Assembly: GCA_033439265.1 (NCBI GenBank)
Contig: JAVTVX010000015.1
Location: 23,117,947 to 23,181,946, forward strand
Source: Dillenia suffruticosa
Taxonomy: Eukaryota; Streptophyta; Magnoliopsida; Dilleniales; Dilleniaceae
DNA: 64,000 nucleotides
Direction of reading: 5' to 3'
Shown here: positions 23,926-34,310 of the stretch, piece by piece
Numbering within the stretch: the stretch's first letter is position 1
How the letters are laid out: the number at the start of each line of letters is the position of its first letter
Program-made: the position numbers and the translations under genes
The notes under the pieces: model-generated
Database searches by the model: none
The model's input: only the letters and a program-made list of their open reading frames with translations
What the model was told of the DNA's origin: nothing

Positions 23926-25773
23926 ATGATTTAGGATATTTCCTATTTTTTTTATATATATTTGAGTTCCATTTTTTTAAAAAAAAAATTGAAAATGGTA
24001 ACTTTGATTATAGACCACGAAATGCTTTAAAATTTGAAAGATAGAGTACCCATGATATTAGGAATTGATCTGCAAAGTTTCATACATGGCTATCATGTAT
24101 TTTTGGAGAAAAATGAAACCTTAGCCGAAAATAAAAATACTTATATCTATTTACATGATAGGTTTTATGATTTAAAATTTGTATGGTTAGATTTTCCATT
24201 AAAAATCCTTTCCAACCATATAAAAAATATGCAAAATGGTTTAGATATGAGGGAGAAATCAAAATCTGAAAAACTAATCGAGGTGTAGAAATCTGGACTT
24301 AGGGAAGACGATGAACAGTACAAAAAACATAATCCCACTCTCGGGCCGTGGGCTGTGAAGCCCAAATGTCATGATCAAAACCTCAGATCGGAAAACTAAT
24401 GGCACCATTAGATTCAGAGACCCCAAAAATGGGGCTAAGCAAAATTCGGTGGCCGGATTCAGCCGGGAAGGCGGCGCGTGGGCTTCATGCGCCGCCTGGG
24501 CGCGTTAGGGCATGTGACGCGCCCTCTTAGGTCCCGTTTTTTTTAAATTATTTTTTATTTTTTTATTTTTTGATTTTTCTGTAATTTTAAATTATTTTTT
24601 TAGACTGAAAATTATTTTCTATTGATTTTAAGTTTGTAAAATTTTTTGAAAATTACGAAAGAATCAATTAACAAGTGAGACAAATTTATGAAAATTTCTT
24701 ACATGTTTGAAAAAATATTTTCTAACTTATATCTACCTAAATTAAATTTTATAACACATATTTAATTTGTACTCGATTTAAGTATAAATAATTGTGGATG
24801 GTGTTTTAAAATTTTTTTGTTGATTTCATGTCCAATCTAATATTTACCCCATTTTAGAGATATGGTGAGAATCAGACATACCCTTGCACCTCTTCGGGGG
24901 AGATGCAAAGATGAGAAAACCCCGAAACGTTTGGCAAAACTGTATATGATGTTGCATTATATGATGAAAGCAACGCACGCTTTGCCACAACATCTGTGGG
25001 TTATGAGTCGAAAACATTATGAATTTCGGTGTTTGGGTCACTGGTTCGGAGGCGACGAAACCGAGATTAAGATTATAAGAAATTCCCTTTCTGATCATTT
25101 GGTTGAAATGACTGACAAAATAATAGAGGATAATAAGTGGCTTTAACTTAAGGATTTCAGACTAAAACTGCTTAAGATGTGGAGAGTTAGGGAGATAGAG
25201 ATTAAAATGAAAAGGATGTTGTCCATAAAGATCAATGGCTCTACACTCCAAACTGTTAGAAAATTCACTCCGAGAGATAGACTTTCAATTAAGAATGTCA
25301 ATATGGTTACTCGCATGTATATGGAAGATAAGAAAGAAAAGAAAAGAGAAGTTTGATTATAATTATTTTTTTTCTTCTTTTCTTTGTGTATAGTTATATA
25401 CTGTGATAAAAACAATACCATAAACATATGATATAATGTTTCTCTCTTTAAATATATATCAAGAATGTGCATATTTTGTATATTTATGCAAGTATGTGAA
25501 GAGATATGTTCTAAATTCACATGATTTTAGTGAGAGTTTTTAGGTTGGTAGAATTTAAATAATTCTCACCTAAAACTTAAAGGATTTTATTTTTTTGAAA
25601 TCAAATTTATGATAATCAAACATTTGAATGATGGATGATGATTGGCAACTTAGTGATTTTTCGAGTTTACACCTTATGTTCGTTTATGATAAATTTATTA
25701 GATTTCATGTATAAAATTATATGAATGAATGAGCATGAATACTTACAATTATCTCTCTTTGAAAACCCAGACC
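23926..25773 (+). other. Copia-1 leader with GC-rich island and unexplained open frames
   Basis: About 1.85 kb lies between the primer site and the gag start, long for a Copia leader. It holds a GC-rich patch at about 24460-24540, rich in GCGC and GGCGC, in otherwise AT-rich DNA. Two plus-strand open frames, 24034-24288 (84 codons) and 24862-25146 (94 codons), have no recognised domain; the second ends in a Lys/Asp/Glu-rich stretch. They may be chance frames, captured DNA or small leader proteins. Confidence 0.5.
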
Positions 25774-26660
25774 ATGGCATCGAAATCAATAATAGTATAT
25801 TTGAATAAATGTGATAAATTTAATGACGACAATTATGACAATTGGCACCATAAGATATGGTATGTGCTGGAATAGCAAGATGCCTTAGAGGGTATCAACT
25901 ATATCATGCAAGGCCCTGGAATTGGAAACACTACTCAACAGAGACGAGATCAAGAAGCTTATCAGGCGTGGAAGAAAAAAAATTCTACTGCTAGTGGCAT
26001 CCTGGTTAGTTTTGTAGTTGATGATCTCATACATGAATGTGAGCAATTCTTTACTACTCATGACATATAGGTGTACCTCAGAGAGAAGTATGGAGGTATC
26101 AGTGTGACCCGTTTGAGGCAGTTGACTATTAAGTTTGACACGTACAAAAAGAAGTCTAATCACAATATCAAACTACACCTGAGAATTATGTCAAACATGA
26201 TAAGGGAATTGAAGTCAGTAGGTCATGTTTTATTTGATGAGCAACGGGTTTAAGCTTTAATCCGATCCCTTTCAGACCAGTGGGAGCACTTAAAAATCAA
26301 TTTGACTCACAATAATAGCATTAAGACTTTTGCTGATGCTGCTCGCCACGTAGAACTCGAAGATGAACGGTTTGGTGCTGCAAAATCGATTTCTAATACC
26401 TTTGTAACTGAGTCCAGTTCCCAAAAAGTTTCAAACTTTAAACGGAAGGGAAACAAGAACAAGGGTAAGAAATGGAAGGAAATTGCGAAAGGATTTAAGA
26501 AGAACAATTCTAACCGCAAGAACAAACGCTAGCGGTTTTGGAAAAAGAATTATAAGAGCAAACTAAAGTGCTACAATTGCAAAGCTCTTGGTCATTTTAC
26601 TCGAGAATGTCCCGAGCCGAAAAAGATAACACCCTGTAATGTTTCTCTAAGTGTTTGTCT
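25774..26660 (+). pseudogene. Copia-1 gag with zinc knuckle
   Basis: The frame starts at ATG 25774 (MASKSIIVYLNKC). It contains the UBN2-type gag fold: YDNWHHKIWY, VYLREKYGG, LRQLTIKFDTYKKK, LRIMSNMIRELKSVGH and NNSIKTFADAARHVELEDER. A Lys-rich tail follows, and a CCHC knuckle of the form CYNCKALGHFTRECP near 26570-26615. This protein forms the element's particle and binds its RNA. The domain order and the knuckle make the call secure. The fossil is broken. Confidence 0.85.
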
Positions 26661-26689
26661 CTAGTACTGTTTTACTTTCTGAATCTTAT

Positions 26690-29600
26690 CATGTGTGGAT
26701 TATAAACTCAGGAGCAACAGACCATGTGACGAGAGATTGAAAAGCATTCGTGGACTTTCGTTGAGTTCCTCCTGGTGCAAAATGGGTATATGTAGGAAAC
26801 AATATAAGGGTAGAAGTCAAAAGGATTGGCACTTGCAAACTGGAGTTACGAAATGGTTAAACCCTAATCTTACATGATATTCTCTTTGCACCAAAAATTT
26901 GACGAAATTTAGTCTCTGTTATTGTTTTTCTTAGACTAGACTATGACTTGAAATTTACTCATGATAGGGTTTGTATTTATAATGGTGGTGTGTTTTATGA
27001 AACTGGATATCTGTTAAATGGATTTCTTACTTTGGATTGTGACAGACAAATGTTTAACTGTTATGTTAATCGTTACATTTCGTTAAATGTTTGTTCTTCT
27101 AGTAACGTTAATATAGATGACAAAGTATGGCATCTAGACTTGGTCACATATAGCAGGACAGGATGAATCGACTTTTGAAAGCTAGACTATTGGGTTCGCT
27201 TACTAAAGTTGATTTACCGAATTGTGAATATTGTCTTGTCGGGAAGATGACTCGAAAACCATTTTGAAAAGCCTTGAGGGCTGAACTTCCATTACAATTG
27301 GTTCACTATGATATTTGTGGTCTAATGAATGTGAAGGTTAGTCATGGAGCGTCATATTTCATTACTTTTATTTATAATTTCATGCGTTTTTGTCATGTCT
27401 ATTTGATTACTCACAAGTCTGAAATATTTGAATGCTTTCGATGTTATATGAATGAAGTGGAGAATCAAATGAATAGAACAATTAAAGCTTTAAGGACAGA
27501 TCAAGAGCGTGAATACCTATTAGGTCAGTTCAATGATCTGTATAATGAAAAGGGAATAATTAGACAATTGACTATTCCTCATACATCTCAACAGAATGAT
27601 ATTGCTGAGAGAAGGAATATGACGTTGTTGGAAATGATGAGATCTATGATGGCGCAGGCTAATTTGCCAATTTCCTTTTGGGGAGATGTATTATTAACTG
27701 CGACCTATATTTTGAATAGAGTGCCTTCAAAAGCAGTACCCATAACACCGTACGAACTTTGAATCGGTAGAAAACCAAGTCTGACTGAATTTAGACTTTG
27801 GGAATCGGCAGCATATGTTCATGACCCTTCTAATAAATTTAAAAAGCTTGGTCCCCGGAGGAAGAAATGTATCTTTATTAGATATTCTGATCAGTCAAAA
27901 GGTTATGTGTTCATCGGTGAAAGAGAAGATGGTACTGTAACCGAAATTGAATCACGAAATGTGACATTTTTGGAAAATGATTTTTCTAGTAAAGGTAATA
28001 TAACAAAAGGAGAACTTTTGTTGGAATTATATAATTCAAATGATGGTTCCGTACGAGATGGATCAAGAAAACTACGAGAAGTTGAATCCCTAGATGATCC
28101 CAGTGGGAGAGATTCAAATTCTAACGATCCAATCGAATTATCGATTCGGAAAAGCACTAGGAAAGGTGTGCCCAAATGTTATTATGAAATTGAAGGGCAC
28201 GCTCTTATCATTTCTCCACAGGACGAGAATGAGCCCAAAAATGTGAACGAGACTTTGTCTTGTCCTACCAAGGATGAGTGGGTAAAAGCAATGGAGGAAG
28301 AAATAGAGTCGATGGATTCCAATCATGTTTGGGAACTGGTTGATCTTCCAACTGAGTGCAAACGTATTGGGAACAAATGGGTTCTCAAGGTTAAACATAA
28401 GGCTGATAGAACAATTGAGAGGTACAAAACTCGGTTAGTGGTAAAAGATTATACCCAACAAAAGGGTATTGATTACGAAGAAACTTTTTCACCAGTAATG
28501 AGATTTGCCTCTATTCTCCTATTGTTGGCTATTGTAACCAATTTAGATTTAAAATTATATCAGATGGATGTGAAGACTGCGTTTCTCAACGGAAAACTTA
28601 AAGAAGAAATGTACATGGAACAACCAGTAAGTTTCATAGTTAAAGGTCAAGAAAACAAGGTTTGCAAATTGAATAGATCTATTTATGGTCTCAAACAATC
28701 TTTAAGATAATTGTATTTGAGATTTCACAGAGTCGTAATCTCTTACGACTTTGTAATGATAGACGAAAACCATTGTGTTTACGTGAAAAAGTCCAATTAT
28801 AAATTTGTAATTCTAAATCTGTATGTCGATTACATATTGTTAGCCAGAAATGATATGGAGTATGACCTGAATATCAAGAATTGGTTATCATCAAATTTTG
28901 AAATGAAGGACATGGGTGAAGTAGAGTACATACTGAGTGTTAAGATCTACAGAGATCGTTCCAAGAGATTGTTAGCCTTATATCAAGAATCTTACATTAA
29001 AAATATTTTGGAACGATTTATGATGGATAGCTGTAAACCTATTGATACGCTTGTGGCTAAAGGCGAAGGTTTAAGTTTAGCAATGTGCTCAAAGACCACT
29101 GAAAAAAAATATGAGATGTCAAAAGTACTATATTCCACGCTATTGGGAGTCTGATATACGCTATGATATGTACTCGCCCTGACATCTGCTATGCCAGAGA
29201 TTTGATCAGCAGGTATCAACCCAATCCAGATAAAGGTCACTGGACAGCTGTGAAGAGGATTCTAATATACTTGAAAGGAACTGTGAATTATTCCCTTTGT
29301 TATCAAGGAAATGACTTGTTATTGAGCGGATACACAGATGTTGATTGGGGTGGTGACTTAGATGAATGTAAGTCCACCTCAGGTTATGTTTTCTTGCTAA
29401 ATAAAGGAGTCATCTCTTGGAAAAATAAGAAACAAACATGTATATCACTGTCCACGATTGAAACAGAGTTTGTAGCTTGTGTTTCAACAGTTCAGGAGTG
29501 TGTTTGGTTAAAATGGTTTTTACAACATCTGGGGATCGTAAGCGACAAAGTGGGAGCTGTGACAATTTATAGTGATAGTCAATCAGCTATCGCTTACACG

Positions 29601-29795
29601 AAAGATCCCAAATATCATGGGAAAGCCAAACACATTGATACGAAATTCAATTTTATTCGAGATATTGTTGAAAAGAGAGAGATAACATTGAAGTATTTAT
29701 CTACGCATTTAATGGTGGTTGATCCATTCACGAAACCGATATCTAGAGATATATTTCTGAAACATGTAAAATCTCTAGAATTGCGTAGAGTGTAA
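26690..29795 (+). pseudogene. Copia-1 pol: protease, integrase, RT, RNase H
   Basis: In order: a protease start with SGATDHVTRD at about 26707; the integrase core with VHYDICGLMNVKVSHG, ALRTDQEREYL and HTSQQNDIAERRNMTLLEM (about 27300-27640) and SFWGDVLLTATYILNRVPS; the reverse transcriptase from about 28260, with DEWVKAMEEEIESM, NKWVLKVKHKADRTIERYK, YQMDVKTAFLNGKLKEEMYM and NRSIYGLKQ; and RNase H to 29795, with YTDVDWGGDLDECKSTSGYV, YSDSQSAIAYTKDPKYHGK and KHIDTKFNFIRD. It ends KSLELRRV just before the stop. The integrase-before-RT order identifies Copia. The fossil keeps several long open segments but is broken. Confidence 0.95.
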
Positions 29796-30873
29796 TTGTA
29801 TGTATATGCAATGAACGTGATGTAATGCTCATTATTATATGACATTTGAATTTGTTTGCATTTGCGAGTTCTTATGTCTTGATTAAAAAGTATGTCGGAC
29901 AAGTTTGGAAGATTGGCTCTCTCACACGAGCAATCGTTTCTAATATCTGTGTGATATGTAGAGATGAGATAATATTAATTTTGGATAATTAACATAAATT
30001 AACCACCTTAGTACAAAACTAAGATGAAATTATCCTTGATATTTATTTATTTGATAATCAAAATGGATTTCCCACAATCCATTACACTTATTTAGAAGCC
30101 AGGTGTGGTTCTCTTTTGGATAAGTGATTTTTTTTTTAGGATTATAAGAAAAGAGAATCAAGTCAGTATCGTGATATAGTTAGACTAAAACATGTACGAT
30201 ACATTATAATTTTGAAATAGACATACGTTTCTAAATAAATAGAAAAGATATCGTAACACGTGTTCATACTACGTGTGCTTTCAGTGACCCTATGGGTAAT
30301 GAGTTAATGAATCCCTCTATCTCATTGTGTGAGACCCAAAGGTTTGTAATTAACCTCATTTAATATCCTTAAGACTTTCGTCTGTTTCTTTAAACTTTAT
30401 TTTAGTGTTGCTACTTTAACATGTAACCAATAGATCATGATTGATTCGGTTTTGCGGTGCATGATTAGGAAAGCAGTTAAAATGAAGTGAAAAGATAGTA
30501 GTGCGAAAGGAAGACTATCTTAAAGCTCGTACATAATTTTTGTATTCACAAACTGACCAATTATGTTTTTAACTTGATATTCTGAAACATAATTGTGAAC
30601 ACATAGTTGAGATGAGTCAAGTATACTCTTATTCATTAATAGAGGGATAAGAAGTATGGTGACTCTGTATATAGTAAAAGAGATTTGGGGTATAGCGAGA
30701 CTTGATGTTCTCATAGTATTAGATCTGGAACTGCTATATATTCTTAACCGGTATATAGCTATGAGCTCTAGATGTAATCGCTGATCACACGATTTATTTG
30801 TCTGTATGAAATCGATGGTATATGAAAGTGATTGAGTAAAATGTAGGCCTAACCCTTATGTGCGAGTGGAAGA
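29796..30873 (+). other. Copia-1 3' non-coding block, conserved with Copia-2
   Basis: About 1.1 kb lies between the RNase H stop and the 3' LTR without coding motifs. Several segments match the same place in Copia-2 (50220-51354): GATTCGGTTTTGCGGTG against GATTCGGTTTGGCGGTG, TTAGGAAAGCAG, GACTTTCGTCT, GAAAGGAAGAC and TTGCTACTTT. The LTRs of the two elements are not recognisably alike, so this block is more conserved than the LTRs. It ends in the purine tract next to the 3' LTR. Confidence 0.7.
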
Positions 30874-31230
30874 TGTAAGTTATGGGTCCTGAGTCGGGTC
30901 GCTCATGTGGGTTTGACCCAAACCCATTCCCTTAATTAATTTTGAAATTCAAATGAGGAAAGGGAGTGAGTGGTTTTTTAAGAAAAAAACCAATTCTAAT
31001 TCCCTTAACCATCCTTCATGCACATTGAAGGTTGAGAGCGACTTCACAAAGAAGAAGAGAGATCTACACCATATACATTTTTGAATTAAAAACTCTTGGA
31101 TTGTGAACAAGGAGATTGATCCATTAGTGATATTTTTCAAACCCGTATATCGAAAAGATTAGTGATCCGACTCTAAATTTTGGGATATTAAATATTTATT
31201 TCGCTGTAATTGTATCAAAAAATGCTTTCA
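30874..31230 (+). repeat. Copia-1 3' LTR
   Basis: The 357-bp repeat begins TGTAAGTTATGGG and ends AATGCTTTCA, followed by the TAGTT duplication. It differs from the 5' LTR at about 38 positions and one 3-bp gap by hand count. Confidence 0.95.
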
Positions 31231-31773
31231 TAGTTTTAATCTGTCCTTGAAATGCCAAAGAGAAACGAATTGGTCCAACAGATTTCTACACATGTAGACA
31301 ATCTTGGATTTGGAATTGATGACAGAGGGGGTAGTAGTGGGTATGGCGTGTGAGTTGAGAAAATTCTTGGATTTGGAAGGATTTCCAAATCCAGATATGG
31401 CTTGAATAGGTAAACATTGTATTCAAGGCTGGGAACGATGACGTGTGGGTTGAGTTTGGTGAGTGGGTTGTCTGAATGGAATAGATAGAGCGATTTAAAA
31501 TCATAAAAACAAGGGAGTTCAACCAAGTTGTGCCGCACTTGGGAAATGAAGCGACTAGCAAATCTGAGTCTCGGGCTTGGTATTGGGTTTGGAATTTGAT
31601 GATGCCTGCAATTGCGACTGTGGGAATCCAAAAGCCTTGAAATTTGTACAAATCGTCGCCCACCCAGTATTTTGCTCTGGAAGAGAATGGATTTGGACTT
31701 GGATTTCCATATCATTGTTGAGATATTTCTCTTCATTTGATGTTTGGGTTTTAATGATTTCTGCAGTCTCCAT
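31231..31773 (-). pseudogene. Cytosolic sulfotransferase, N-terminal part
   Basis: The minus-strand coding start is taken as ATG 31773 (METAEIIKTQTSNEEKY); no better upstream Met is in frame. Family motifs follow in order. LYKFQGFW leads to the PAPS 5'-phosphosulfate loop PKCGTTWLNSL (about 31543-31510), then LNPHVIVPSLE, RIFSTHTPYPLL and the 3'-phosphate site VYMCRN...SLWHF (about 31299-31255). These lie in three different frames. There are about three frame changes, near 31660, between about 31500 and 31440, and between about 31340 and 31300. After SLWHFKDRL the Copia-1 insertion begins, and the C-terminal half resumes at 23552. Length across both parts fits the family's usual 320-340 residues. 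The frame changes could be real decay or base-calling errors in the assembly. Introns are not needed to explain it, as plant genes of this family often lack them. Confidence 0.88.
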
Positions 31774-31785
31774 TACAAAGGCCAA

Positions 31786-33138
31786 TGGGAGAGGGTAGAG
31801 AGATTAGATGGCAGACCATGCGAACTCAATGAGGCTGAAATACATGTTTTTCCCCATATTTTCTATATTATTTCATCCATTTTGTCCTAACAAAGGCCTC
31901 AATACTATAATTTATTGGTACGGACCTTTTTCACATGGGTTGACAACTCTACAGAAATTTTAAATGAAAACAGGTGCTTTTCTTAAGATTTAAAACATCT
32001 CAAATTGAATTTAATCATACCTAATATATCTTAAAATAAATTTAATCAAATATAATATAATTATCAAATATCGATAATTTATAAAAATATAAAAATTTTA
32101 ATAGATTCCTAAGTCATTTATTTATTACCTATATTTAATATTTCACTATTTTATCACACTTACTAGATAAAAAAAATTAAAAATCTTAACAATTTCTTTT
32201 TTCGAGTAAAATAAGAGAAATAAATAACAAAATAGTAAAATTAAATCAAAAAAAGAAATCAGTCATTGAAATTAGTGAGATTTGGTAGAAATTTCGATAA
32301 TTCAATTCACTAGGGAAGAGCTTTGGATTGGGATTTCTAAGTGAAGAGAGGGATTTCTGGGATTTGAGAAGTGAGTATTTAAAGTTTTACAAAATCCATA
32401 TACCCATAAGAGCTAAATTCATAGAAATGATTTTTAAGTTTTATTTAGAATTTTATTTTATTTTATTTCCTATCAATTTTGAATTTTTAAGTGTAAATAG
32501 TGCATAAAGATAACTCTTCTTGTCAAATTTGAGTTCTACATATACTAACAAACACAAAATAAGGGAGCCGGTCAGCAGCTGAGTCAAAGTGTCGAATATA
32601 CGGATTTATTTTCAAATTTTTGAAATTTCAAAGAGCTCTCAGTCCAAGGACTAAGCCAAATATCAAATATCAAATATCAAAGGCCAAAGGTTGTCTCAAA
32701 AGATGAGTTAAAGGACGTCTCAAAATACACATTCAAATTTCAGTAATGAGTCAAAGATCGAACAGAAGAATGAATCAAATATCAAAATTCCATCGTACCT
32801 TGGATGGCCCCAAACTTAAGATGGTAAACAAGCATTAGATAAGTTATGTGAAGAATCCAAATTTTAAGTTTTCACTTTTCAAATTGAACAATTCTCACAA
32901 ATTACTACTACTTTAAATATCAAATATCATTTTACAGATCATGATATATACTTATGTAGAAAAAAAGGTACAAATAAACAAAGTGGTATTCATTAATATT
33001 TATGAATACATACAAATACAGGCAAAGATGTGTTGCTTGACACTTATTTCTCGTGAAATTAGACATTTCTTCAGAAATTCTCATTTCTAGGGATGGTTCA
33101 TATTTTGACCTGCGGAGTCTGTCAACATTTTTCCCTAC

Positions 33139-33177
<39 letters not shown>

Positions 33178-33530
33178 TTCCCTCTTTCTTTTCTTCCTCA
33201 TCTTCTTCTCCCGAATGCAAAGCTCATTCTCTCTCTTCTCCCTCATTTCTTCTGCATGAAACGGAGCACAATGCTTTTATTTTGCCCTCACTCGACTGCC
33301 CCTTTTTCTTACTCTACCAATTCCTCTCTCAAGCTCCTTGTTCTTTTTTTTCTCTTCAAGGGTGGTATGCTCTCAAATGGTGGAGATCCCCTCCTTTCAT
33401 AGCTACCATGGAGTAAGGTGAATCTAAATCTAAAGTGAGAGATTAAGCCAAGTAGATAAGTGAGAGATTAAGCCAAGTAGATCCCCTCATATTTTGCATG
33501 CTCATGCAAAATCAAACCTTTTAGGAAAAC
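31786..33530. other. Intergenic stretch upstream of the sulfotransferase
   Basis: No gene was recognised. It should include the sulfotransferase promoter on its left side (minus strand), but no clear TATA box or element was assigned. The right side probably includes the outer end of Gypsy D, whose LTR border was not found. A 24-bp direct duplication (GAGAGATTAAGCCAAGTAGA twice) lies at about 33437-33484, and a CT microsatellite at 33141-33174. Confidence 0.5.
33141..33174. repeat. CT microsatellite
   Basis: About 16 uninterrupted CT units occur here. It creates serine/leucine-rich open frames on both strands that are not genes. Confidence 0.95.
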
Positions 33531-33689
33531 TTCTTTAAATAGATAAGTGTATTTGGATCGTACCTCAAATTCTAGTTCCCACGTCATTTTCTTAGTTGAG
33601 TGACTTCTTTTTCCTCAAGACCCTTTCATTATTATCAAAGATCTATTCTAGGAGCATCACATAATAAAGATTCTCTTCTTCTTATAACG
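33531..33689 (-). pseudogene. Gypsy D integrase C-terminal tail, left of the CACTA insertion
   Basis: On the minus strand this reads KMTWELEFEVRSKYTYLFKE, the tail of a Gypsy integrase (compare the usual WELE...MR..YPHLF). The matching upstream piece is right of the CACTA transposon at 43211 onward (SHVIRHEP). It shows that the CACTA element inserted inside Gypsy D. This is a fossil piece. Confidence 0.75.
33687..33689. repeat. CACTA target duplication, left (ACG)
   Basis: ACG precedes the left terminus and recurs at 43211-43213 after the right terminus. CACTA transposases make 3-bp target duplications. Confidence 0.95.
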
Positions 33690-33702
33690 CACTACAAAAA
33701 AA
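33690..33702 (+). repeat. CACTA left terminal inverted repeat
   Basis: CACTACAAAAAAA occurs here; 12 bp match the complement of the right end. Confidence 0.97.
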
Positions 33703-34280
33703 GACAAAATTTACAACAAAATTTGGGACAAATTTGTAAGAAAAATTCGTCGCAAAACAAATTTGCGACGAATTTTGTAACAAATATTTTTTCGTTTCTA
33801 ATAAGTTGTCGTAAAATTTTGGGACGAAAAATTAATTATTCGTCACAAAAATTTCCAACAAATATTTATATGTCGCAAAATTCGTCGCAAAGTTGCAACG
33901 AATTTTGCGACGAAAATTTTATTCATCCCAAATTTACCACAAATAAATATTCGTCGCAAATTCTGCAACGAAACCATTTTCGTCACAAAATTAGCGACGA
34001 ATAAATTTTTCGTCGCAAAATTAAAGACGAATAAATTTTTCGTCACAAAATTTCCAACGAAAAAACAATTTATTGCAAAATTTGCGACGAAAACAATTGC
34101 GTCGCAAAATTCGTCGCAAAATTTACGACAAAAAATTGTCGTAAATTTTACGACGAAAAAATTTTCATGGCAACATTTGCAACGAATATTATTTCGTCGC
34201 AAATTTTGCGACGAAATAATATTTATTGCAGATTTTGCAACGAATAAGTTATTTGTCGCAAATCACCAACGAATATCAAA
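33703..34280. repeat. CACTA left subterminal array, 30-bp phase
   Basis: Motifs of the type TTCGTCGC and its complement GCGACGAA recur throughout, often paired as near-palindromes around an AAATTT core. GACGA or AACGA recurs at 33996, 34026, 34056 and 34086, exactly 30 bp apart. In En/Spm, subterminal motifs of this kind bind the TNPA protein; here the motif is different in sequence, so binding is inferred from position only. Confidence 0.9.
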
Positions 34281-34310
34281 ATGTAACAGTAAAGATAACA
34301 GTTCACAATT

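Larger units (their letters stand above)
23553..31230 (+). mobile_element. Copia-1: full-length Ty1/Copia LTR element inside a sulfotransferase gene
   Basis: LTRs of 360 and 357 bp (23553-23912, 30874-31230) begin TGTAAGTTATGGG and end TGCTTTCA. They are flanked by perfect TAGTT duplications. A perfect primer site follows the 5' LTR and a purine tract (GAGTGGAAGA) precedes the 3' LTR. Inside, in order, are a long leader, gag with zinc knuckle, protease, integrase, reverse transcriptase and RNase H, which is the Copia order. By hand count the LTRs differ at about 38 of 357 positions (about 10-11%). With commonly used plant rates that means a few million years, less certain if the host is a long-lived tree. 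The element is complete in structure but broken, with roughly ten breaks in the coding part. Confidence 0.95.

Noticed and set aside
24460-24540. Organelle DNA insertion suggested by the GC-rich patch
   Set aside because: No plastid or mitochondrial gene sequence was recognised; the patch lies within the leader of a complete Copia element.
33053-33416. Serine/leucine-rich frames over the CT microsatellite
   Set aside because: They are translations of the dinucleotide repeat and surrounding CT-rich DNA.
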